Source of the DNA: Diadema setosum
Lineage: Eukaryota; Echinodermata; Echinoidea; Diadematoida; Diadematidae
DNA length: 64,000 bases
Direction of reading: 5' to 3'
Assembly (NCBI RefSeq): GCF_964275005.1
Contig: NC_092702.1
Location: forward strand, 35,467,816 to 35,531,815
Part shown: piece by piece, positions 24,104 through 36,100 of the stretch
How positions within the stretch are numbered: position 1 is the stretch's first letter
How the letters are laid out: every line of letters starts with the position of its first letter
Notes under the pieces: model-generated
Seen by the model: only the letters and a program-made list of their open reading frames with translations
Told to the model about the DNA's origin: nothing
The model's database searches: none
Translations under genes and position numbers: made by a program

Positions 24104-27100
24104 TCATGCCACCCATTCATAGAGCAAACTCATTTCATTCAGCCACAGCTTTGCCCTGGGATCAAGTTGACCTTGGCAGTCGTGCAAGAGACGAGTCCTC
24201 AGCTGATCCACCGAGTCCCCGATCTGGAGGAGACATAACTTGTCCTCCTCAACTTGAAGAAGCTTCAACTCACCGTGCTTCTTCAGCCCTGGGGCGGGTC
24301 TGGAGCTGCTCCTCTGCTGCGTAGCTTCTTGAGATATTAATGGAGGAAAAAAAGTAAAAAGAAAAAAAAAAAAAATCAGATTGTCACTAAATAGCAACTA
24401 CACTCAATTTCAGACATCATTCTGAATGGTTATCATGACCACCATACTACAAGCATATATCATCTAAACAAATGGTATTTGTAACAAGGACTTTCCCTTC
24501 ACACTACTGAAACACTCTTTAAATTCCACAGGCTACATGTGGATACATGTAATGTCAATAAAACTTTTAGGATGGTGGTATCAAGGGGTAAGAGTAGATA
24601 AGATCTACGGGTGGATGATCTGGTATGTTTGTCAGCTTACTGGGATCATGTACAAGAGAGGAACCTTCCTTCAAACGCCAGACTTATTTCCTATTCCAAA
24701 CAGAAAAACCAAATTTCATAGAGAACAAACATTTGCATACTGTAAAAGTGGATATTTTTGCACGAGTAATTTTTTCACACCCGGCCGGGTAAGGTAAGTT
24801 TAAGCGTGTTTTTAATTCCACGGAATCAAGACATTAAATACTGGAAAATATGGCAAGTATGGCGTGCTTTTTGAATATTTTTGCACTTGTTTCTGGTTGC
24901 ACGAAGGTGCACACAAATTGCAAGATTCCTGCTTGATTGTGTTAGAACTGAACACAAACATTTTATGTTCATAAAAAAAAAAAAAAAAAACTTGTTACTA
25001 TTTATGGGGCCTAAAAAAACCCAAAAATACAAGCATCAAACTTTGTTTTTTTACAATTTTTCCCGTGATTTTGTTATTACTGTGTGCATTCTGACAAGTT
25101 TATGTTTAATGAAAAATGGCATAAAATATAATGATGAATAAAATCTGAACATACCTCCAAGATAGCACTTGAGATAGCACTTGAACATGATCAGCAGCAA
25201 GTACACCATCACCACCACCTGTTGTCGATACCAACGCAGATAATCTTCCCTCTTTCTCTCCTTAAAGCCAAGGCTGTTGTCGTTGTAGTCAGTCTCTTCG
25301 GAATCGCTGGCATCACCACTCTCGTCATTTCTGCACCGTTTCGGCACATACTGAAAATACTTGCCGACAATCTTAGATAAGGACAGTATCTTGTCCAATG
25401 ACGAAATGTCACCATATTCAGATTCAAAGTGCCAGTTGAAGGTAAGCTCTGCGAGCCTGAGGCTGAGGAAGTCATGTTTGAGTGTCTAGAATGAGAGTGG
25501 AGACCAACAAATGATGAACAGTAGTTGGAGGAGAAATTACAAATTCACATGCATTTCACAGTTCTCTAAATGGCAATTTATGAATGGGAATGGTCATTCC
25601 CTCTTTTTTTTCCCCTTTTATTTCAACATTCCCCATTTTCACTCATTATGATTACAAGCAATAAATTATGACTTTAAAGGTGAACTTTGTTGTACTCATG
25701 TTTCTGATCTATATTGCACACCAGCCTACTATGTCAGATGGATAACTGCTAATGTAGGTTAACTAGAATCGAACAAGTTTTCTATCCAGTACATGGTACA
25801 GGTGCATGGTCCCCGTGGTTTAGTCAAATGTGTACACGGGCGCATGGCGCAGGCTTCCTATAGAGACCTATGCTATCAATTCCTCTTTGGCGCTTACACT
25901 GTGGCCCACTTCCCGAGTCCGAAGAAGTCCGATCCACTGTAGTCAGTGGTCCGATCACAGTTCGGCTCATGATTCGGCCAAGGGGGATGACAGCTTTAGC
26001 AAATTTCTTTTGTGATGTTATAATAAGAAGCACATGATGTATGCACGCACCATGGCATTACTACAGACTGCGTAATGTGCAGAGAAGACAGCGAAGGCAA
26101 CGTTACTTAGCAACACCTGTGCACTTTACTCTTGATGACAGCTCAACTTCGGTAATCTTCATATCAATGCAAACGGTGATCGGCAGTATCATCAACAGCG
26201 CCCTCTACACTACCAGGACTATGCACCTTTAACAGAGTATGACATGATATTGGTATCCAGTTTTCATAAAGGTCAATGTAACGCTAGATTGATCATTTAA
26301 GTTCAGTTTATAGTGTGCTAAGATGAACTAAAGATTAACGAACTGTACAGTACTGGTTGAGGTGAGGATTCAGGTATATAACATTTTTTGGTGAGATAAT
26401 GAGAAACCTCTTATGAAGTATGAAAGAGAATGTAATTTCAATAAGGATTCAATGTCTATTTGATGAAGAACAGGCCTTGAAATGGCTGAGATATTAAAAA
26501 AAAAAAAAGTGATCCTAATAAAGTTGATGGGCCATGCCTTTTATTAGAATCTCTTTGTTTTACCTTGTTTTTAGATATCTCAGTCATTTCAAAACCAATT
26601 TCCATCAAATAAACTTCTGATTCCCTGTGGAATTGTATGCTCTTCAACATTTCAGAGAGTGGTTTCTAAATCTCACAAAACATTACAAGCTGAATCCTCA
26701 CCTCAACCAGTACTGTACAGTCCCTTTAACACATGAAAGAAAACTGTATTGTTGATTGTACGATGAATCATTTCTCTTTTTTTTTTTTTAACCAAAGTGA
26801 CAGCAAGTGTCTATTTGTGCCAGTGTAATCTTTGAAAGTTATGTTTACCTCAAAGATGAGCTGCATTTGAGGAAGACCCTGCAGATGCAGGCCATTTATT
26901 TCTCGAGCAATCATCTCAACATGGTCCTTGTGGTTCCGTCGCTCAGTCAGGGCGATGCTGATCTGCAACAGCTTCTCAAAGACCGGCAGAACATGGTTCA
27001 TATGGCACAGGCCTTCAGGGCACCTACACTGCAGGGAAGGCTTACCCCGCCTGGCAGATGTGGAATTGCTGCTCGTGGGAGGCGGTCGAAGTTCCACTAC

Positions 27101-30100
27101 CAGGGAATGGATCCACCTTGCCACCACCTTGCACTTGTCTTTACAGGTATCTGGATTGAGAATGGCATGTACATGGCATGTGGGTCTCCTTGCTGTATTC
27201 CACCTCAGCTTCCTTTCCACGTCATCCTCAAGGACGCTGGCAACGAGGCGCAGTGCAGCGAGGTCCTTGTGCCACTCAAAGGAATTACATGGTGGCCGTA
27301 TGAGGACATCTCCAAGGTGCTTTAAGTCCTCCCACGTAATAAGCATGTCACTTACTCCGGGGTGATGGAGATGTTGCACAAACTTCATGGTTTGATACAC
27401 CAGGGCACTCTCTACACTGGTCCGACAGGATGGAAGTGTGTTCCTGATGAGGTCAGCATAAAATCTGGCATCGGGTTTACACTTGGACGTGGCGAAAGAA
27501 CATATAAAATCCATGGCTGCAGGGATCTCTTCAATGCAGGTATCTATCGTGTTCAGCTTCATCGTACTAAATGATGAGATTCTGTCCCCACATTTAACGG
27601 TGTCCCTGTTTTGTCCAACAGATTTAACTGAGCTGTTAGCACATTTCATGTGCTCTGGTGCAGACTCTAGCGACGACCAACATGCCCACAAACAGTTGCT
27701 GCTTTTCACTTTTTCTTCTTTTTCACAGTCTTCGTGCGACTGAGTATCAAACAAAGTCTTTGCGGAATGATCATGCTCGTCTTCACACTGTTTATTTGCC
27801 CTCGAAGGTGGGGGAGACGGAGTCCTTGGAAGTGATACTTTAGGGCTAAGTGATATTTTAGGGCTTAGTGATGATTTAGGGCTCATTGGCAATTCTGGCA
27901 ATAAGCTGGAATCCGAGTCACTGTCAGCAGAGTCAATGTCTTGACGGCTCCTCACCTCAACATCACTGTTATCATCATGGCTACAATCGTCTGCATCAGA
28001 AGATGAAGTGATTGTAATAGGTGAAGCCCTCTTCCTCACACGTGAACATGACTCAGGGGAATCCAAACAAATGACGTCAGAGCTGGCGGATGACAAGTTC
28101 TCCTCCTGCCTGACTGCTGAGCTGTCAGTCGTATACAGCTCCACTAATTCCGGTGAATCTGTTTGATGAGAAATCGCGTCCAGCTTACGAGAGGATGGCT
28201 CGTCTGAGACAGGCCACTCCCCTCCCTCATTCTCAGACCTGCACACAGAGTTACTTGAGGCGATAGATGTCTTTTTCGCCACCCCTGGCACTGCACCGGC
28301 AGCAGATGGGCAAGAGAGAGCAACAGTTCTATTGTCTATGCCGAGCCTCAAATGCAAGTTTGTCAGCTTTGAAGTGGCATGCATGCTGCTTGCGGCTGAA
28401 TCCTCACTACTTATTTCGGTCACGTCTGCTCTGATGTGGCTCCTCTGCATAGATATCTTCTTCCTAACTTTTCCAGAGTGGGAGGGTCGCTGTTTCAGCC
28501 AGTCCACTTTTAAATGATCTTCGTGGACCTCCAGAGATATGAAATCTTCCTAAAATATACAAACATAAAAAAAGACAAGTGGTAATACACAAATTTTAGG
28601 ATGCGATGACAACAGTTACATTTAAGTAGACTAAAACAAGACTGCTAGACATCATGGTCTTGTTCATTGGCTGCCATTACATGGCAGTGCAATAAGTCCT
28701 GGATGTGTCTTTCTCTAGAAGAAGTTGTTTTCTTTTGTATTTCTGTTGACAAGAGCTTCCAGATAACTGTAAGCATACATGCACCGCCTTCTTTTCTTCC
28801 TCTTTTTCTTTCTCTTGACAAGGTGGAGCTCAATCAATGTGCTGCATTCTATGTAAACTTATCTGATCTATGCATAATCCCATCGATGCACAATCTTTCA
28901 GTTTCTGGCCTTTCATGTAAGTAGCTCTTCTAAGAATCACAACCATGTTGAAACAGTACACCTACACAATTGCATATTCTGAAACAAAATTTGAATTATT
29001 CTTTTAAATGCTTTGTAACAGTCTTAATCTTTATCCAACCAGTCACAAGGTGCAGTTTCCTAATTTGCAGTTGCCAAGCATAAGGTTCAAGTGTTATCTC
29101 CCATTGGTGGTCCCAGACTTTATATTGTACCAGTGTCCCACAGCCATTGTACTGCATGAGCTGAAAATCATACAGATACATGTATTTTCACAAATTACTA
29201 TCATGTCTACATGATTCTCCAGATACAATTTGATAAGAAGGCTCAACAACCAGCCAGGATAATAAAATGGTAGCAGGATTCATGATGTATTGTCAAAAAA
29301 AAAAAAAAAAAAAATGTTTGCTCTGCTGGATCTCGACCACGCACAATCCTGCAAACTGCATGTACACAAATGGACAAGTGACGAGTCCTGGTACACCCAA
29401 CCCAAGTACTGTAAAAGTGGAAATTTTCGCAGTGTTGAAATTTTTGCGGAACCAGAAGCTAGCACGAAAATAAAAGCATGTGAATATTTTTGCGCGCCAT
29501 ATGTTCTAGTAGTTGATATCTTGATTCCGCGGAATTAAAAACACGCGAAACTCTTCTTGCCTGGTCAAGCGCAAAAAATTATAGTCGCACGAAAATATCC
29601 ACTTTTACAGTATTGCAATGTTTGTACACAAAGTACACCACAGAGATGTAATCAAGGGTATTATAATGACAACTTATAGCCATGTCTGTTACAGGTAATC
29701 AAAGACTACACTGTATATACATGGTACCATAAAGGGGATACTAAGCAGAAATACACACTACACAAATGCAACCGAATACATGTACAGTGTGTGCAGAACT
29801 AAGATTGCAAAACAATGAGGCACAAAGGCCTCAACAAATTCAATCTTGTTCATTTCTGTGATGCTATCTCCAATCATATAGAATATCAAAGACTAGAAGC
29901 CTGGGGAGATGTTGGTGGCCCAATTGAATCAGTCTTCACTCAGTGCTCACCGGGAGACAATTAAAAACCATGAATACAAGGTGTAGCACATGTCAGCAAG
30001 TATACATGTGCACTGAAGCGTACTCTTATCAAGTACAGCTGTAACAGTCGACTCCAGTCAAGATTTTTTTGGCTGAGTGTATACTTTAACTTACACAGAG

Positions 30101-33100
30101 ATCAGTGAATTGTAGAGCTGTACACAGTTGGTTACGGAGATTCTTGAAAATAATCCGAGCCGGGCCAGCCTTCCAATTCCATGATATCCCCACGCTCCCG
30201 GGTTTTTAATATACAACCAGTACCAGAGCAGAAATGATTTTCTTACATGTACCATGCCTTCACACAACCTGCCAGATCAGATATCATTTTCCCACCTTGT
30301 CTGAGCACATCCTCCTACATGATATGCCGATCTCCCATACCCACACAGACCAAGCACTTTAAAGTTATTTTTTTCCCCCATCTGATATGGGAATTTGCCA
30401 CTCTTCTCAACCGGCCAATCATCTACAGCCAAGTATGTGATGATACCAGACAGCATGCATTATTAAATTACAATTACAGTACTTTGCAAATGAGGCATTT
30501 TATGGTAGATTGAATCATGTCATTCTTCACTCAGATTCTCTTTCTTTCTCTCTTTTCTTCCTGCTGCCTAATTGCAAGTTCATCATATTTCCTCTCCTTC
30601 TACATTGTAGGTCTGTTCACACTTACTGTAAATGTCACAACGAGGTTGATAAAACCTTGCTTTTGCATTCAAAGGTCCGGTTTACCTTCGGGAGCAGTGA
30701 TCTAAAAAAAAAAAAATCAAGATATCAGATGCATGTATACAATTGTATATGTGTAGGTCTGTTGTATAACAAAACATCCTACTGTCGGGGGCTGGGGGCT
30801 GGGATGAACCCTAGGGATTGGTTGGTTTAGATACCCGGGAAGTACCCGTAAATGAATGAGCGGACCAGTTGATCTGCAGTGATATGTGAGTTTATTACTG
30901 TTCGTTTCTGTTTTATTACTTCAAAGTAATAAAACAGAAACAAAAAAGAAACCCTGCAAAGAACAAGCAGAGAGAAAAAACAAACATCATAACACACTTC
31001 ATATATGCCATGATTACACCAGCAATATGTTAGCTTGTTACCAAAAACCCACTTGGTTCTACATGGCACAAATCACACAAGCTCTAAATTGTTTGTCTCC
31101 GTCCATATAATTTGCTGCAATTATTAAAACTCTCTCCACCTCTAGTGGACTTTCCAACTGGTTCCCCGTATCTTCCGGGGTGAGACAGGGCTGTGTCCTC
31201 TCCCCCCTGCTCTTTATCATATACATGGACCAGATCACAAAGGAGGCAAACCCAAATCTGGAGGCACTATTAAAACGAACTCTTGTTTGCTGATGATCAA
31301 GCCATAATGAACAAAAACAAGGATAAACACAGATCTGCTCAACGCATGCTGTGAGAGTTATGACATGAAAATCAGTGTGAGTAAGACTGAAGCCATGACA
31401 GTCAGTAGAACCCCAGAAAAGCTTGAAATCAACATCAATGGAGCTCAACTGAAGCAGACAACTGAGTTCAAGTACCTGGGCAGCATATTTACAGTAGATG
31501 GGAAACTAGACAGAGAAATAGAAACACGCTGTCAGAAAGCAAACGCAGTCAGCTACCAACTGGCCCCCTTCTTAGACACCCCAATATCCCCAAGTGCACA
31601 AAGGCAAAGCTCATCAACACCATCTTCCTGCCAACTCTCACTTACCAGTGCCAGACATGGCCCCTAACAAGAACTCTTGAGCAAAAGCTGGTAACGTGCG
31701 AGATGAAGTGTCTGAGGAAAGCCGTGAACAAGACCAGGAGGGACATGATACGAAACGAGGTGATCAGAGACATAGTAGGCGCCACATCTGTCCTACATCA
31801 TATCAAGCAACAACGTATCAAATGGTTTGGCCACCTCACACGGATGCCACCCAACCAGCCACCCTTACAAGCTTACAACCTGAGATACTCTGGTGCTAGT
31901 CTGGTTTCCAGACCCTTTGCCAACTGGACTCCGCGGCGACGAAGTCGCCGCCCCTCGACGAGGTCGCCGCCTTTGCCGAAGGCAAAGGGTCTGGGCACAT
32001 TCGCTTCAAGTGGGAGGAGCCTAAATTTACCCCCAGTGAGCGAGGGCGATCATTCTGTCATTACGTAATAAGGAAGAGGTCACATTAGTGACCCCTGCAT
32101 CCTCACCCAGAGGTCCCAAGGACACTCTCCATATACATTACATGCATGCATCCACTGTCCGTGGAGTATTTCCATGCACTGTTTAATGCATGGAAAGGTT
32201 TTCTGGTGCGATAATCCAGTTTCTGATAGGGCCTATCCACACTATGCACGGAGCTATACACCATGCCCAAGACACATGGCATCCAAAGAGCGAAAAATGA
32301 AGTCGAAAAAAGAAAGTGCAGCGGAGTATTGTGCAAAATTTTTTGTAAAAACTTTGTATGTGGAGATGAGTTGTGGGTGGGCGGCCCATTATATTCTATG
32401 TACATGTATTTTTTATGTTCGTGTTTGCTGATGAATAGGTTCAGTTCAGACCCTTCTTTCCATAACTTAATAGCAGCTATAGTGAATAAAAAAGAAACAG
32501 ATGACCCTAATAGCAACGTGCTCTTCCGATCAGTTCTTGTCTTCATAATATCGTGTCCCTCTCGTGGGAACATTGCGGCAACTGACTAAACTTAAAAAAT
32601 ATAACGATATTGTTTACTAGTATTTCTTCATCTCACACATATGATAATCACCAAGATAATAACATCGGGATATGTATGAACCCACACAAGAAAAATGAAG
32701 TACACTTGCATGTATAGGTGAGCTGGGGTATTGTGGCCCCTTATAAGATGTCTTCATACACCACTCCTATCCCTTGAAATAGCCCGCTTGATAGCCGTAC
32801 AAGGTCACTTCTTACCACTATATGCTCCAGCATCCATTCATTTAGCAATTATAGCATCTATAGGGGGACCAGTTTTTAAAAGAACGCGCGATAAGAGCCA
32901 CATCTATTCATTTCCAATTTATTTTTCCTAAAGTCACTTGATGATAAAAACCTTGTCTGAAGTGGTTATGTATAATGAAACAAATAATAAAAAAAAAAAT
33001 ATTTCTTTGACAGAAGGCCATTGTTTGAAGCATGATGCGCTTCTGGGCAATTATGCCCCCCCCCCCCCCCCTTAAAAAGCTTTGTTTTGCTAAGAACATC

Positions 33101-36100
33101 AATGGGTATATATGCAAGAAAGAATACTAATTATTTAGTTTAAGTCGCAATTAACATGGTTCATTGCTGGCATATATCAAGTGGACGTATACAGTGCAAT
33201 CATAATGAATTATCATTGCAGCTTGGTTTTGGATATTTTCAGCTGAAAGACTTCATTTCCCAAGGTCATCATGCAACAAAATTAACGGCCAAACGTTACA
33301 AACAATAATAGAGTCTGACTTACAGTTTTTGTATTCACATAATTAAGATATGACAAGCTCTAGCATTTGATATAGATTTGTCCATGTAACTCATATATTT
33401 TTTTCGGCTTATTGCAGATTTATCCCTTGTATGTAGGAAAGTATCGGTTTTGTGGAATATTTTGCCTCAATTCAAATTCTCAAAAGATGCTCATGTACTT
33501 ATTTTTTCATTGTTTTTCATATGCTCAGAGACCCGTCCATATTAGTTAATCATAATAAACTTTCTATAAAAGAAACAGGTGCCAAGTCTATGGCAAATGA
33601 TATGTTTAGAGACAATTATCACCCCATCGTATAAGACTATTAATTGTTTTTTTTTTTTTATTTCTATATATAAGAAGCAACGCAAGTTGGCTGCTTTTAT
33701 TACCTCATTCAATGCAAAATGAAAATTGAGTGTAGATAAGTAGAGAACAGAAATAAGTTCGGTACTATGATGGCACACCACAACCAATTATTAATTTTGA
33801 TCTCCATCCTGTAATTTTTGCTTTTTAATCCCTCGACGACAAACTTCTCCACTTCACCATACGCATGTCTTTAGTTGATATGCTCCTTGGACCTTATAGG
33901 ATGTAAGCATGTAGGCCATATAGGTGGTATAACCAGGGAGGTGGGAAAAACCGAGCACTTGTGTGACCTTTTGTAAATATTGATGTTGTTACATTCCTGA
34001 TTCCGATAATTGAATGGTGAATGTGGCAAAGAATGGTTCATCCCGATGACGATGTTGGCTATAGAGTATATGGGAAAGGTGGGATACGGAGGAAGAAGAG
34101 GAAATATTCGTTTTCTATCAATAATGCAATCCAAAATTCCAATTGTATTCCAGCGCTCTTCCCTTAAATTTCATTGCGTAATATTCTATATAGTATCTTA
34201 ACAATAACAACACCGCATTTCGCTGAAAAATAAAACATATTTTATTTTCGGAATTACGAATCCTATTTCATCACCAGATTGACGCGCCTTTGGAATAACG
34301 ACCCTTCATTCATTTTGGGATAAACGAAACTTTGGAATAAAGAACCCAATTAAGTTTTTTCGGAATAAGGAACATTATTCAATATCATCTGATGATATTG
34401 AATAATGTTCGTCATTCCGAAAAACATGATCTGATCAACAAACCTTCTGAAGAATTACGACTCTGCATTCATTTTGGGATTAATCATAAATTTTTGATTC
34501 ACGAAACTTATTACATTTTAGCACTGACAAACTTTCGGAATAATAAACTTAATCATTCGCATTAGCGAACTTTGTTCGGAACGTAACGAATTATAACAAT
34601 GAGAATTATACGTATGAAAGCATTGACAAAAATTTAAAGAATATAATAAGTCCAATTCAGATACTTTTAGCTTGAATAAAATTTTTTTTATATTTTTCCC
34701 GTGCACAGGTCATATTGAATCATAGCTCTTCTCCGAATATTAGCCTGCCTTACGCAATAATGATAGCTTGTCATCAACATATTTTACAGAGCATGTGGAA
34801 GCACTATGCTTTTCAGATGGAGAAATTGTGTGTGTTTTTGTAATGTATCTCATCGCTCTGACTCAACGTTATACGAACAAATACAGCGGAAGGCGTTGTG
34901 CATCAATCAATATCGCCACAATCAAGTCTATTATACTTGCAGGGTTTTGTTGTTGTTGTTGTTGTTTTGCTTTTTTAGAGGGCCTCAATTTTTTCATCCA
35001 CAAAGATGCCTGATTTTGAAACTCACAATTCCGGATACCTGATTTGGGAAACCTCTTTAGAGTTTTCATTGTTCGTCGAAAATGATCATTGATATCATGA
35101 GAACAACAATTATATCTCTCTAAGATTTATAATGTTTGTTTTTTGTTAAGTGCTGTCTGGGGCAAATTATTTGTATAGGGCCCCATTTTCTCTCTCTCTT
35201 CTTTCGTTCTTTAAAACAACAACAACAACAACAACAATAATGTCTACATGAATTGTTAACTTGTTTCTCTCTGAAAAAACCCAAACCATCCCCCCTTCCC
35301 CCCCCCCCCAAAAAAAAGCAACAAATTAAAATACTTCACTGCATGTTGATGCTGTTCATTTGGATATTTGAGCACCAATTCGCACATTGATGAATGTCGG
35401 AAAGATTTGGGACCTCAGATAATGTTCATTTACATTGAGCTGATGATTGCATTCCACGTAAAGGGACTGTACAGTACTGGTTGAGGTGGGCATTCATCAT
35501 TTGAACATTCCTAAGTGAGATAATGAAAAGCCTCTTATGAAATATGAAAGAGCATGTAATTTTAAGAAGGATTCAATGTTTATTTGATGAAAATTGGTTT
35601 TCAAATGGCTGAGATATCCAAAAAAAAGTGCTAATAATAAAAGGCGACATGCCACAACTTTATTAGGATCTCTTTGTTTCACCTTGTTTTTGGTTATCTC
35701 GGCCATTTCAAAACCGATTTTCATCGAATAAACTTTTGATACCCCTTAGAACTTAGAAGGTTTCTGAATATCTCGCAAAACGTTAAAAGCTATATCCTCA
35801 CCACGACCAGAACTGTACACACCCTTTAAGATTAAATCATTGAAGTGAACTCAATATCACATATAGAAAAAATGTGTATCTGAAATTGCCAGTTTCTATC
35901 AAAATATGCATCCATTTTGTATTTTTTCATTGGTCAAAGATCCGTGAATTTTGCTTTATTTGTAGGATTCAATATACTAGTAGTCAAATTAGACGGTTTT
36001 TACATTCATACTCATAAGGCCTAGATTCTACTAAAAAAAAAGGTTAAAAAAAAACTGTTGCTGGTTTTCCCCAAGTGGAGCCTACAAAAGAAATCCATTA

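Larger units (their letters stand above)
28550..31103. other. First intron of the SIMC1-like gene, left part
   Basis: Non-coding sequence between the acceptor at 28550-28551 and the LINE remnant. It holds the MITE at 29407-29612 and a short hairpin at 30904-30941; otherwise no exon or known element was seen. Confidence 0.55.

Noticed and set aside
24295..24303. GTGAGT inside the last SIMC1-like exon (minus strand) as a splice donor
   Set aside because: The frame stays open beyond it and encodes the folded-looking C-terminus up to a stop; no suitable acceptor in phase follows nearby.
25824..26033. Minus-strand frame with [22 protein letters not shown], and its counterpart at 57290-57508
   Set aside because: The same peptide occurs in two copies of a 430-bp MITE; it is shared because the DNA is repeated, not because it is a gene.
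26807..27365. Plus-strand open frames of 172 and 145 residues
   Set aside because: Antisense shadows of the large SIMC1-like exon; no family resemblance.
32103..32573. 156-residue minus-strand frame within the 5-kb insertion as a transposase
   Set aside because: No catalytic pattern or zinc-finger motif; composition looks random and no neighbouring frame extends it.
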